Shown here: piece after piece, positions 7,549 through 16,156 of the stretch | How the letters are laid out: each line of letters begins with the position of its first letter | How positions within the stretch are numbered: the first letter of the stretch is position 1 | Assembly: GCA_002429085.1 (NCBI GenBank) | Contig: DIYR01000144.1 | Span: forward strand, 1-31,005 | From: Flavobacteriales bacterium UBA6049 | Lineage (GTDB): Bacteria; Bacteroidota; Bacteroidia; Flavobacteriales_G; Salibacteraceae | Length of the DNA: 31,005 bases | Reading direction: 5' to 3' | Notes under the pieces: model-generated | Databases searched by the model: none | What the model was told of the DNA's origin: nothing | The model's input: the letters and a program-made list of their open reading frames with translations, nothing else | Translations under genes and position numbers: made by a program

Positions 7549-8484
7549 ATGGATTCACAACTTAAGTTTTTTACAGGAAACGCGCACCCAGAACTAGCTG
7601 AAGCAATTGCCAAAGCATATGGAAGTGAGCTTGGTGAGGTTACGATTGCAAAGTTTAGCGATGGTGAATTCACCGCTTACTTTGATGAAACCGTTCGTGG
7701 TAAAGATGTGTTTCTAATTCAAACAACTATTCCTCCTACAGACAACTTGTTTGAGTTGTTGTTGATGATTGATGCTGCAAAAAGAGCTTCTGCGAGGAAT
7801 ATTATTGCAGTAATTCCATATTTCGGTTTTGCACGTCAAGACAGAAAAGATAAACCAAGAGTTGCTATCGGTTCTAAATTGGTAGCTAATATGTTGACAG
7901 CGGCTGGTGTTACACGTCTTATGACCATGGATTTGCACGCAGATCAAATTCAAGGTTTCTTTGAGGTTCCAGTAGACCACTTGTTTGCATCATCTATTTT
8001 CCTTCCGTACATCCAAGAAAATTTAGACTTAAGTAGTTTGGTTATTGCTGCTCCAGATACTGGAGGTACTAAACGAGCAAACTCATATGCTAAATATCTT
8101 GATCTTGAATTAGCTATTTGTTACAAACAAAGAAGAGTAGCAAACGAAGTTCAAGATATGATGGTAATTGGTGATGTAAAAGGAAAAGATGTTTTGTTGA
8201 TTGATGATATCATTGATACAGCAGGTACACTATGTAAAGCAGCTTCTTTGATGAAAGAAGAGGGGGCTAAGAGTGTAAGAGCAATCTGTACTCACCCTGT
8301 GTTAAGTGGTCCTGCATACGATCGCATTGAAGCTTCAGACATCACTGAATTAATTGTAACAGATACGATTCCTTTACAAAAAGAATCTTCTAAAATAAAG
8401 GTCCTAACTGTGGCCAACCTTTTTGCTGATGTGGTTCAGAAAATTGAAACACAGAAGTCTATCAGTTCTAATTTCATTATTTAA
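7549..8484 (+). CDS. prs: Ribose-phosphate pyrophosphokinase (PRPP synthetase)
   Basis: Makes PRPP from ribose 5-phosphate and ATP, the cytosolic precursor for purines, pyrimidines, NAD, histidine and tryptophan. The 311-residue length is normal for class I enzymes. Visible motifs are the ATP-binding/flexible loop YFGFARQDRK (91–100), the metal-binding region DLHADQIQGFF (128–138) and the PRPP/ribose-5-phosphate loop VLLIDDIIDTAGT (215–227). The ATG at 7549 follows AGAGGAG at 7541–7547. That is a rare SD-like sequence in this window, though its spacing to the ATG is unusually short. It is the first gene of prs–rplY–pth, with rplY 21 bp downstream. Confidence 0.98.
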   Translation: MDSQLKFFTGNAHPELAEAIAKAYGSELGEVTIAKFSDGEFTAYFDETVRGKDVFLIQTTIPPTDNLFELLLMIDAAKRASARNIIAVIPYFGFARQDRKDKPRVAIGSKLVANMLTAAGVTRLMTMDLHADQIQGFFEVPVDHLFASSIFLPYIQENLDLSSLVIAAPDTGGTKRANSYAKYLDLELAICYKQRRVANEVQDMMVIGDVKGKDVLLIDDIIDTAGTLCKAASLMKEEGAKSVRAICTHPVLSGPAYDRIEASDITELIVTDTIPLQKESSKIKVLTVANLFADVVQKIETQKSISSNFII

Positions 8485-8505
8485 TAGCAGATAATAGAGA
8501 GTTAC

Positions 8506-9096
8506 ATGAAAACGCTTGAATTAAACGGCTCAAAGCGCGAGAATACTGGCAAGAAAGACGCTGCCAAGTTGAGAAAAGAAGGATTTGTTCCTGCTGTTGT
8601 ATACGGTGGAGATAATGAGTTGCACATTCAAATTGATGAGCGTGACTTAGATAAAATTATCTATACTGCCGATACGTACAACGTATTGTTAAAAGTAGAC
8701 GGTGAAACATATAGCACTATTCTTCAAGATGCACAATATGATGCATTGACTGATAAAGCTACTCACGTTGACTTCTTATTAGTTAATGACGAAAAGCCTG
8801 TTACTGTTTCAATGTCTATCAACCTAGAAGGTAGTGCCATTGGAGTTCGTAATGGTGGTAAATTACGCAAGCCAATGCGTAAATTAAAGTTAAAAGGTGC
8901 TTTATCTGCTATTCCAGATTCAGTTGAGATTGATATCACTGACTTAAAAATTGGTAGAGCTATCAAAGTAGCTGATCTTAATTTTGATGGAGTTGAGTTA
9001 TTGGATCCTGCTTCTAACGTTGTTGTAGCTGTTAAAACTGCTCGTGGTGCAGTGGCTGAAGAAGAAGAGGGTGAAGAAGAAGCTGCTGAAGCTTAA
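8506..9096 (+). CDS. rplY: 50S ribosomal protein L25/general stress protein CTC
   Basis: Binds 5S rRNA in the large ribosomal subunit. The 196-residue length is that of the two-domain TL5/CTC form, not the roughly 95-residue E. coli form. The N-terminal L25 β-barrel covers about residues 1–92 (RENTGKKDAAKLRKEGFVPAVVYGG is split across the RNA-binding face). The C-terminal CTC domain covers about 93–178 (VTVSMSINLEGSAIGVRNGG region). The tail 180–196 is strongly acidic (EEEEGEEEAAEA). The gene lies 21 bp after prs and 12 bp before pth, so the three are probably co-transcribed. The prs–rplY–pth order is common in bacteria. Confidence 0.97.
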   Translation: MKTLELNGSKRENTGKKDAAKLRKEGFVPAVVYGGDNELHIQIDERDLDKIIYTADTYNVLLKVDGETYSTILQDAQYDALTDKATHVDFLLVNDEKPVTVSMSINLEGSAIGVRNGGKLRKPMRKLKLKGALSAIPDSVEIDITDLKIGRAIKVADLNFDGVELLDPASNVVVAVKTARGAVAEEEEGEEEAAEA

Positions 9097-9108
9097 TCTA
9101 GCACACGT

Positions 9109-9672
9109 ATGAAGTATCTGATTGCAGGGCTAGGTAATATTGGTTCAGAATATCAAGATACTAGACATAATATAGGTTTTGAAATACTCGATGCATTAGC
9201 AGATGCATCGGGTATTTTTTTTGAACAGCAGCGACATGCTTTTGTGGCTGAAATGCGTCACAAGGGGAAAACCTTTATTCTTATTAAACCAACTACTTAC
9301 ATGAACCTCAGCGGAAAAGCGGTTCATTATTGGATGCAACAAGAAAAAATTCCGATTGATCGAGTTCTCGTAACAACTGACGATCTGGCTTTACCATTTG
9401 GAAAAATCCGAATAAAAGGCAAGGGGAGTGATGGCGGCCATAATGGCTTAAAGCATATACAGCAAACTTTGGGCACGAATCAATATGCGCGCTTACGCTT
9501 TGGCATTGGCGATAATTTCTCGAAAGGTAGACAAGTAGATTTTGTACTAGGTCAGTGGAATGCTGATGAACAGCAAACCCTTAACGAACGTGTTCAGCTC
9601 GCAAAGAATGCCATTCTAAGTTTTGGAACAATAGGCATTCAACATACGATGAATGCCTTCAACAATAAATAG
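9109..9672 (+). CDS. pth: Peptidyl-tRNA hydrolase
   Basis: Cleaves peptidyl-tRNAs that drop off ribosomes and recycles the tRNA, in the cytosol. The 187-residue length is typical. Key residues are visible: the GLGNIGSEYQDTRHNIGF motif with catalytic His20, Asn66 in TTYMNLSG, Asp91 in TTDDLALPFG, and His111–Asn112 in SDGGHNGLKHI. It follows rplY by 12 bp and ends 5 bp from the convergent coiled-coil gene. No terminator hairpin is visible between them, so the transcripts may overlap. Confidence 0.97.
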   Translation: MKYLIAGLGNIGSEYQDTRHNIGFEILDALADASGIFFEQQRHAFVAEMRHKGKTFILIKPTTYMNLSGKAVHYWMQQEKIPIDRVLVTTDDLALPFGKIRIKGKGSDGGHNGLKHIQQTLGTNQYARLRFGIGDNFSKGRQVDFVLGQWNADEQQTLNERVQLAKNAILSFGTIGIQHTMNAFNNK

Positions 9673-9677
9673 CTTTC

Positions 9678-10592
9678 CTATTTAAGGGTAAACTTGGTCG
9701 ACCCTATCTTCATTTGATCTGCATATGCATCAACGATGTAGTCTCCACCTTGTAGATTCTTAGCATCTTCAAAATACATACATAAGTCTAGTTCTTGTTT
9801 CTCGTAGTACACCAACTTCTTAACGCTAAACAACCCACGTGTTCCAGCAAAGTCGAACATATGACCATCATCACTACGTTCTGCTAATACCTGTCCAGAA
9901 GGGGCAATAATGCGAACAAAAACATTTTTGTTTCCTGCTTCTGCTACTTCATTTTTATCAAGTGTAAAGCAAACTTTTATTTTCTCAACTTTATCAGAAC
10001 GATCTGTTTCACGATGAACGCCATTTCTCTTAACACGTTGACCGTAAGCTACCATATCCAGAGCCTTTAGCTTAGCTCCTAACTTTACTTTTTCGCTCAG
10101 CTGTTCATTAGCATCACGCAACGCAGTATTCTTAGATTCTGTTTCGCTCAATTTACGAGTTACCTGAGCATTCTCTGCACGTAGCTCAACATTTAGGGTA
10201 TTCAAAGAATCAATCGTTCTTACGTACCCCTTCATAATTTCACGCAGTGTTCCAGCCTCTTTTCTCAGCTTATAAACGGTCCACTCGTTATTCTTGGCTT
10301 TTGCAATCAGCTCCTCTACCTTCTCACGCTGTTCCATTAATTCTACATTCATAGAATCATTAGTAATTGCCAATGAGTCGTATTGACCAGTCATTCCTTC
10401 CAGCTCATCAATTACCCTATTTTTCTCATCTTCTACTTCTTGTTTTAGGTAACCTAAATCCGTAAGCTGCTTATTTAACTGCTGATTGTTATAGGCCATG
10501 TATGCGGCAAACCCAGCCACAACAACTAATAACAAGATCAAGATTGCGCTTATTGGCTTTTTTTGATTTGGTTTTTCTGATTGCTGTTCCAT
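9678..10592 (-). CDS. Membrane-anchored coiled-coil protein, function unknown
   Basis: I do not recognise a named function. The ATG at 10592 (304 residues, MEQQSEKP) is chosen over an in-frame TTG at 10613. One transmembrane helix spans about residues 14–34 (ISAILILLLVVVAGFAAY). A long heptad-rich coiled coil follows at about 36–175 (many E/K/L/N residues), then a probable β-rich domain at about 200–304 (KIKVCFTLDKNEVAEAGNK, VFVRIIAPSGQVLAE). The N-in topology and size suggest a periplasm-facing structural protein. Proteins with this layout occur in flavobacteria, mostly annotated as hypothetical; this is from memory. It diverges from comF and has a perfect −7 element in the shared spacer. 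Confidence 0.75.
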   Translation of the reverse strand: MEQQSEKPNQKKPISAILILLLVVVAGFAAYMAYNNQQLNKQLTDLGYLKQEVEDEKNRVIDELEGMTGQYDSLAITNDSMNVELMEQREKVEELIAKAKNNEWTVYKLRKEAGTLREIMKGYVRTIDSLNTLNVELRAENAQVTRKLSETESKNTALRDANEQLSEKVKLGAKLKALDMVAYGQRVKRNGVHRETDRSDKVEKIKVCFTLDKNEVAEAGNKNVFVRIIAPSGQVLAERSDDGHMFDFAGTRGLFSVKKLVYYEKQELDLCMYFEDAKNLQGGDYIVDAYADQMKIGSTKFTLK

Positions 10593-10610
10593 AACTAACT
10601 TTATACTATC

Positions 10611-10618
10611 CAAAAATA
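10611..10618 (-). promoter_or_regulatory. −7 element TATTTTTG of the coiled-coil gene
   Basis: TATTTTTG on the − strand is a full TAnnTTTG match. It lies 18 nt upstream of the ATG at 10592 and implies a short leader. It falls in the 55-bp divergent spacer shared with comF. Confidence 0.45.
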
Positions 10619-10647
10619 AAGGCTTGTGCCACTTAATCCCTCTTTCT

Positions 10648-11328
10648 ATGCTAAAAGATTTCGTATCCCTACTTTACCCCCCTTGCTGCTTATGCTGCCA
10701 TGTTGTACTAGCCCCACATGAAAAAACAGTTTGTTCAGTATGCGAAATGGAGCTACCCCATACTCATTACGAGATCATTCCTGAAAATCCCATCGAACAA
10801 ATATTCTGGGGACGGATACCGATTCAAGCTGCTACAGCCTGTTACTATTTTAGCAAGGAAGGACGTGTTCAGCAATTAATGCATGCCCTTAAGTATAACG
10901 ATCAACTAGAGGCAGGTATTTTACTTGGAAAGAAACTTGGTATTCTTCTCAAAAAGTCGTCTCGTTTCCAACACATTACCACCATAGTTCCCGTTCCTCT
11001 GCATCAGAAAAAGCTAAGGAAACGAGGTTACAATCAATGTTCGTTCATATCTCAAGGGTTACATGAAACCACTAACTGGGAAATAGATGAAACCTCTTTA
11101 CTACGCGTAACATATAATGAGTCTCAAACAAAAAAATCGAGATGGGCTAGGTGGAAAAATGTTTCCACCATTTTTCAATTACGTCCAGAAACAGATTTCA
11201 CTGGAAAGCATATTCTATTAATTGACGATGTGATTACAACTGGTTCTACTTTAGAAGCTTGTGCTATTGAGTTATTCAAGGGAAATCCAGCATCGGTTAG
11301 TATTGCCACTGCGGCCTATACTATGTAA
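10648..11328 (+). CDS. comF: ComF family phosphoribosyltransferase-like protein
   Basis: ComF proteins support DNA uptake and natural transformation and also occur in species with no known competence, so the exact role here is open. The ATG at 10648 (226 residues, MLKDFVSLLYPP) is preferred over a TTG at 10624. An N-terminal Cys-rich zinc-finger is present: C13, C14, C16 and C17 in PPCCLCCHVV, and C29/C32 in VCSVC. The family's central motif ALKYNDQLEAG and the stretch VPVPLHQKKLRKRGYNQ follow. The C-terminal PRPP loop is HILLIDDVITTGSTLEAC. The msrC gene follows after 18 bp on the same strand. Confidence 0.93.
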   Translation: MLKDFVSLLYPPCCLCCHVVLAPHEKTVCSVCEMELPHTHYEIIPENPIEQIFWGRIPIQAATACYYFSKEGRVQQLMHALKYNDQLEAGILLGKKLGILLKKSSRFQHITTIVPVPLHQKKLRKRGYNQCSFISQGLHETTNWEIDETSLLRVTYNESQTKKSRWARWKNVSTIFQLRPETDFTGKHILLIDDVITTGSTLEACAIELFKGNPASVSIATAAYTM

Positions 11329-11346
11329 GAAACTATATTTGCGATC

Positions 11347-11841
11347 ATGTCTGAAGAGCTTGAAATTTCATCTGGTACAAAAGCCGAACGTTACGAGCAA
11401 TTGCTTCCTCAAATAGAGGCTTTAACCGCGGGCGAAACTAATCTAACGGCTAACCTTGCCAACATATCTGCAGCACTAAATGACACGTTTAACTTTTGGT
11501 GGACAGGATTTTATATAGCAGATCAAGATACATTGGTATTAGGTCCTTTTCAAGGTCCTGTAGCATGCACTCGAATTGCTAAAGGCAAAGGAGTTTGCGG
11601 TTCAGCTTGGCAAGAAAAGGTTACTCAATTGGTACCCAATGTGCACGAATTTACTGGGCATATTGCCTGTAGTTCTTCAACTAACTCTGAAATTGTAGTT
11701 CCGATTATCTTAGAAGATGGCACAGTTTGGGGTGTATTAGATGTAGACAGTGAGCATTTTGATCACTTCGATTCTATTGACCAACAACATCTTCAGGCAC
11801 TATGTCAATTTATCGCAAATCAGGTAAAAAACTGGAATTGA
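11347..11841 (+). CDS. msrC: Free methionine-(R)-sulfoxide reductase (GAF domain, fRMsr)
   Basis: Reduces free L-methionine-(R)-sulfoxide in the cytosol, using thioredoxin-type reductants. The single GAF domain of 164 residues has the family's usual length. The three conserved cysteines are all present: Cys74 in GPVACTRIAKG, Cys84 in GVCGSAW and Cys108 in GHIACSSSTNSEIVVP. The last motif, with its SNSEI-like sequence, is diagnostic of fRMsr among GAF proteins. It lies 18 bp after comF. The next reading frame overlaps its 3' end, which suggests translational coupling. Confidence 0.93.
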   Translation: MSEELEISSGTKAERYEQLLPQIEALTAGETNLTANLANISAALNDTFNFWWTGFYIADQDTLVLGPFQGPVACTRIAKGKGVCGSAWQEKVTQLVPNVHEFTGHIACSSSTNSEIVVPIILEDGTVWGVLDVDSEHFDHFDSIDQQHLQALCQFIANQVKNWN

Positions 11842-13505
11842 AATATCTAATTCATACTTTCCTTATAGCGTTAGCTGTTACTCTTATTGTGGGATGTGCG
11901 CAAGTATTACCCTTAAGCGGTGGTGAAAAAGACACAGAATCGCCAAAGATTTTATCAGCGACACCTAGTAATTACAGCACAAATTTTGTTGCGAAACAAA
12001 TTGAATTCCAATTTGATGAGTATGTCAAATTATCCAAGATTTCTCAAGAATTCATCAGTTCTCCTCCCTTGAAGTATCGACCTGAATTCATTGAAAAAGG
12101 GAAGTCGGTTGTAATGAAAATTAACGATACGCTTCAACCCAACACTACTTACAACATGAACTTCGGTAATGGGATAGTTGATTTTACTGAAGGAAACCCG
12201 TTAGACAGTAATCTGTTTGTGTTTTCTACAGGTAAAGCGCTTGACTCTATGGATGTAATTGGACAAGTAGTAGATGCATATACAGGTAAAGAGGTAAAGG
12301 ATATAACTGCCATATTGCATAAATCCATGTCAGATACAGCTCTGTTTACTTTACGTCCAGATTACATTGCTAAAACAAGAGAAGATGGAACTTTTCAACT
12401 TGGTTTTTTACCCATTGGCATGTTTCAGCTATTTGTGGTAGAAGATAAAAACAGCAATTACAAAGTGGATGGATCTGCAGAACGTGTCGGCTTTTTAATG
12501 AATGCTGTAAGCAGTGCAGATGATTCAATCATTCATAAGATCAAGTTGTTTAAACCAACTCCGGATGCTCAGTTAATTACAAAGCAGAAACCTCAAGATT
12601 TCACCACTGCTAGTATGAAGTTTGATCTTCCTGTGAAAGAGTTTAGTATGACTCCAATAAATGAGCAAGAGGAGGTTGGATTTTATGAAGTATGGAACGA
12701 TACTAGAGACAGCTTAACCTTTACCGTATTTCCTGGTAGATCTCAAGATTCATTGCAGTTATTGGTTACAGTTGACAGTATAATAGACACAGTCATCTAT
12801 AAAATGCCGAGCTACGAGAAATTCTTAAAAAGCATAGAAAAAGGCAAAGCAAGTGTTAGTTTCTCTTTCCAAGCTAATACTACTGCAAGTACACATAAAT
12901 ACTTTGACACCTTGTTTATTCAAGGAAATCATCCATTTAGCGAAGTAAACAGAGATAGTATTTCATTGGTTGTGGCTGGCGATACTTTACCAAGTGATTC
13001 TTTTCAGTTAATTACGACTCCTATTGAAGCAGGATCACTTACAGCTTTTGTACCTAAAGTAGCTGTGATTTATCCTTGGCGCCAAGATGTACAACACCAG
13101 TTAATTTACTACCCTGGTGCTATTACAGATGTATATGGGTTAAATAACCCTGATACCTTAACACAATCGTTTAAAACCCTCTCCTTCGAAGATTATGGTA
13201 AACTCACACTTAAGTTTGAAGATTGGCCAACAGGTCAAATGGTTCTAGAAATTCTTAACTCAAAAGGAGAAATCATCAAAAAAGAATTTATTACTAACCA
13301 AACCAAGGTGATAGATTACGATATTATTCAACCTGGCAAATACGGAATGCGCATCATTATAGATAGTGATGGAAACGGAAAGTGGACAACTGGGGATATC
13401 AAAACGAAACGACAACCTGAAGAAATCTACTATTTTCCGAAACAGATTGACGTGAGAGCCAATTGGGAAATTGACTACGATTGGAAGTTTATTCCATCAA
13501 AGTAA
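11802..13505 (+). CDS. Lipoprotein with N-terminal bacterial Ig-like domain
   Basis: A predicted outer- or inner-membrane lipoprotein of 567 residues with no named function. A lipobox LIVGC puts the lipidated Cys at residue 32, after a hydrophobic run (LIHTFLIALAVTLIVG). After it comes a Ser/Gly-rich linker and an Ig-like domain (about 46–145: ESPKILSATPSNYS, NTTYNMNFGNGIVDF) of the kind found in many Bacteroidota lipoproteins. A carboxypeptidase-regulatory-like β domain may follow (about 150–230: VIGQVVDAYTGKEV, DGTFQLGFLPIG). The start is uncertain. The ATG at 11802 overlaps msrC by 40 nt. An in-frame TTG at 11838, overlapping the msrC stop as TTGA, would give a canonical signal peptide MKYLIHTFLI. 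Confidence 0.85.
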   Translation: MSIYRKSGKKLELKYLIHTFLIALAVTLIVGCAQVLPLSGGEKDTESPKILSATPSNYSTNFVAKQIEFQFDEYVKLSKISQEFISSPPLKYRPEFIEKGKSVVMKINDTLQPNTTYNMNFGNGIVDFTEGNPLDSNLFVFSTGKALDSMDVIGQVVDAYTGKEVKDITAILHKSMSDTALFTLRPDYIAKTREDGTFQLGFLPIGMFQLFVVEDKNSNYKVDGSAERVGFLMNAVSSADDSIIHKIKLFKPTPDAQLITKQKPQDFTTASMKFDLPVKEFSMTPINEQEEVGFYEVWNDTRDSLTFTVFPGRSQDSLQLLVTVDSIIDTVIYKMPSYEKFLKSIEKGKASVSFSFQANTTASTHKYFDTLFIQGNHPFSEVNRDSISLVVAGDTLPSDSFQLITTPIEAGSLTAFVPKVAVIYPWRQDVQHQLIYYPGAITDVYGLNNPDTLTQSFKTLSFEDYGKLTLKFEDWPTGQMVLEILNSKGEIIKKEFITNQTKVIDYDIIQPGKYGMRIIIDSDGNGKWTTGDIKTKRQPEEIYYFPKQIDVRANWEIDYDWKFIPSK

Positions 13506-14282
13506 TTTGAAATCATCTTGCTCTTGCAAGAATTGAAACCGATTGCGAACCAATTCTAAGTCTTCTTTTCTGAGCTCTACAGTATCTACACTCTTTTGAA
13601 AAGGAGTAGATGCTTCTAGTGTTTCTCCTAACGCGTTCAATGCTAAAGAATCTCCTGAATGAGCAATGCCGTTACCATCATCCCCCACTCTGTTCACTCC
13701 AATTACGAAAGCTTGATTTTCAATTGCTCTAGCAACAAGTAGTTGTTTCCAAGGAAATGAGCGCTTACTTGGCCAATTTGCTACATAGAACGCTAAATCA
13801 TAATCGTTTTGGTTTCTTGCCCAGACTGGAAAACGCAAGTCAAAACAAACTTGTGGTAGAATTCTCCACCCTTTAAAGTTCCAAACTACTCTTTCATTTC
13901 CCGCAGTATAGACCTTCTCTTCTCCTGCATAAGAGAATAGGTGCCGTTTATCATACGTCCAATATGCTCCATCAGGATTCATCCAAACTAAACGATTGAA
14001 GTATTGTTCATCTTCTCGAATAATGACACTTCCTGCAATGGCACAGTTCTGTTGCGCTGCTAAACGCCTCATCCACTGTATAGTTTCTCCATCCATCGTT
14101 TCGGCAAGAGCTGAAGGATTCATACTAAACCCTGTGGTAAACATCTCTGGAAGAAGCACTACGTCAGTTTCAATCAAAGAAATCTCATTCTCAAAAAAAC
14201 TTCTGTTTCCATCGGCATTTTCCCAAACCAATGGTGCCTGAATCCAACTTACTTTCAATGAATCTTGCATGATAGCAATCAT
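13497..14282 (-). CDS. Nitrilase-family ω-amidase (YafV-like)
   Basis: A cytosolic carbon–nitrogen hydrolase. Its closest recognisable class is the ω-amidase/YafV group, which hydrolyses α-ketoglutaramate or α-ketosuccinamate in methionine-salvage and transamination metabolite repair. The catalytic triad is complete: Glu46 in LLPEMFTTGF, Lys112 in YDKRHLFS and Cys146 in PQVCFDLRFP. The CFDLRFP and DKRHLFSYAGE motifs favour this group over other nitrilases. The 261-residue length is typical. A second ATG at 14270 (MQDSLKVSWIQ) is an equally plausible start. Its last 9 bases overlap the end of the convergent lipoprotein gene. The glycosyltransferase gene upstream on − ends 15 bp from its start. 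Confidence 0.9.
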   Translation of the reverse strand: MIAIMQDSLKVSWIQAPLVWENADGNRSFFENEISLIETDVVLLPEMFTTGFSMNPSALAETMDGETIQWMRRLAAQQNCAIAGSVIIREDEQYFNRLVWMNPDGAYWTYDKRHLFSYAGEEKVYTAGNERVVWNFKGWRILPQVCFDLRFPVWARNQNDYDLAFYVANWPSKRSFPWKQLLVARAIENQAFVIGVNRVGDDGNGIAHSGDSLALNALGETLEASTPFQKSVDTVELRKEDLELVRNRFQFLQEQDDFKLL

Positions 14283-14297
14283 ACAAATTCTAGGTAA

Positions 14298-15311
14298 CTA
14301 AGACGAAAATGCCACTTGATGAATTAACGGAGAACTTTCTTCAAGAACCCTATCTAAAATAGCTGATGTTTGATCTGGGAAATCAACTTCAGTGGTATTC
14401 GGGTCTTCTACCCACTTTGTTAATTCTGGAATGATATCCTCGTTCAATTCACTAAATACAGGAACACCAAACTCATGAATAGCCGCAGCGTTTAAGTGCT
14501 GTTCGTATTGGCCTTTCATAGGAATAACAGCTACTTTTTTCCCTAACCACAATGCTTCTGCGGGTCCCTCGAATCCTGCGCCACAGAAAAAGCCTTGAGA
14601 ACTTGCCAAACTTTGTACAAAGTTCTCCTGATCTACTGGTTTGAAAACGATATTCCCTACCCTATGATCTTCTTTGGAATGCTTTGAAAACACTTCCCAT
14701 TTAGCATTTACATTGCCAAGTACTTCTATAATATGGTCTTCTGAATAAGAAGGCAAATAGACTGTGTAATGGTTTCCTTGAGTTGGCTTAGCCTCTCGAA
14801 TTAAGTGACGAATAACAGGAGTAAAAATCTCATTTCCGTATGCTTTGAAATGAAAGCCATATTGTTTCTGAGTAGGTGCATAATTCTTCAATACCATCTT
14901 CGGAAACCAATGAAAACCTTCTACTTTGGGAGTACTTGGATGCAGAACCGCTGCTTGATGACTCAATGAAACACAGGGTACTTTTCTCAATTTTGCTGCC
15001 CAAGCTGTAACTGGTTCAAAATCGTTGATGATCAAATCATAATCTTGAACAGGTACCTCTCGAATTTCTTGCATCAACACAAATAAATTCACTTGTTTGA
15101 TACTTTGCCAATAATCGATTCCTCCATCTTTACCGAACACAAAACCAAAACCTTGATAAGAGTATTTTACTGGAAACGGCAAATCTACCTGATGATCGCG
15201 ACCACTAATACATACATCTACCTCTGCTTTTGAGGCCAACAACGGAACTATTTCTCGAGCTCTACTTACGTGCCCGTTACCTGTTCCTTGTATTGCGTAT
15301 AGTATTCTCAT
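14298..15311 (-). CDS. MurG-like GT-B glycosyltransferase family protein
   Basis: A 337-residue GT-B glycosyltransferase related to the MurG/UGT fold. The N-terminal motif QGTGNGHVSRAREIVPLL (8–25) matches the Gly-rich loop of these enzymes. The C-terminal donor-site motif is CGAGFEGPAEALWLGKKV (243–260), followed by IPMKGQYEQHLNAA. No signal peptide or membrane span is seen, so it would act on the cytoplasmic face. It begins inside the stop codon of the LpxH-like gene (ATGA overlap), so the two are translationally coupled. A glycolipid or lipid A-related acceptor is therefore likely but not shown. Donor and acceptor are unknown. Confidence 0.85.
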   Translation of the reverse strand: MRILYAIQGTGNGHVSRAREIVPLLASKAEVDVCISGRDHQVDLPFPVKYSYQGFGFVFGKDGGIDYWQSIKQVNLFVLMQEIREVPVQDYDLIINDFEPVTAWAAKLRKVPCVSLSHQAAVLHPSTPKVEGFHWFPKMVLKNYAPTQKQYGFHFKAYGNEIFTPVIRHLIREAKPTQGNHYTVYLPSYSEDHIIEVLGNVNAKWEVFSKHSKEDHRVGNIVFKPVDQENFVQSLASSQGFFCGAGFEGPAEALWLGKKVAVIPMKGQYEQHLNAAAIHEFGVPVFSELNEDIIPELTKWVEDPNTTEVDFPDQTSAILDRVLEESSPLIHQVAFSS

Positions 15312-16156
15312 GAAGCTTTCATCATGTTAAATTCTGCAATGAGTTTTTGAAACAACATATCTGTTTCTAACTCTTCTTCCTCTACTTCAGTTTCATCAAC
15401 TTCAATAAAATCTTCCTCGAACTTAAACAACGTCCACTCTCCATCTGTAAATTCAAGTGCTGTTAAATTCTCAATCCAATCGCCAGAATTTAGATACATT
15501 ACAGATCCATTATCATTTGTAATGGTACGTTTTTGTGCTTGGTGAATGTGTCCGCACACTACGTAATCGTACTTATTATCGATGGCTATATCAGCTGCCG
15601 TTTCCTCAAAGTCATCAATAAATTTTACTGCTGACTTTACACTATTCTTGATCTTTTTAGACAACGAGATTCTTCCTCTACCAAACTTATTTGACACCCA
15701 GTTAGCTACTGTATTAATCATGATTAAGGTATCATAGCCTATTGCACCAAGCTTTGCCAACCACTTAGAATATTTCATGGTAACATCAAACACATCACCG
15801 TGAAAGAACCATGCTTTTTCGCCATTCAAATCCATCAATACTTTATTACACACTCGGAAAGTTCCTAGTTCTAGCCCATCGAATTTGCGTAGCATTTCAT
15901 CATGATTTCCTGTTATGTAATCTACCTGAACACCCTGTCCAATCCAAGTCATAAGCTTTTTTACCACCTTCATGTGTGACTTAGGCCAGTAATGTTTTTT
16001 GAATTGCCAGATATCTATAATATCTCCATTCAATATCACATGCTTCGGTTGAACGGACTTCATATACTTCAGTAATTCTTTTGCACGACATCCATACGTA
16101 CCTAAGTGCACATCACTGATTACAAGCACATCTACCTGACGCTTCATCTTTTTCAT
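15308..16156 (-). CDS. LpxH-like metallophosphoesterase (UDP-2,3-diacylglucosamine diphosphatase family)
   Basis: Probably hydrolyses UDP-2,3-diacylglucosamine to lipid X in lipid A synthesis, acting peripherally on the inner membrane. All calcineurin-type metal motifs are present: DVHLG (Asp15, His17), GDIIDIW (Asp45, Asp48), GNHDE (Asn84, His85), HGD (119–121) and GHIHQA (His203, His205). At 282 residues it is longer than E. coli LpxH (about 240). The extra length includes an acidic C-terminal tail (about 248–268, VDETEVEEEELETD). Automated annotation often applies the LpxH name to this Bacteroidota group, so a related phosphoesterase activity remains possible. It is the first gene of a two-gene unit with the downstream glycosyltransferase. 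Confidence 0.88.
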   Translation of the reverse strand: MKKMKRQVDVLVISDVHLGTYGCRAKELLKYMKSVQPKHVILNGDIIDIWQFKKHYWPKSHMKVVKKLMTWIGQGVQVDYITGNHDEMLRKFDGLELGTFRVCNKVLMDLNGEKAWFFHGDVFDVTMKYSKWLAKLGAIGYDTLIMINTVANWVSNKFGRGRISLSKKIKNSVKSAVKFIDDFEETAADIAIDNKYDYVVCGHIHQAQKRTITNDNGSVMYLNSGDWIENLTALEFTDGEWTLFKFEEDFIEVDETEVEEEELETDMLFQKLIAEFNMMKAS

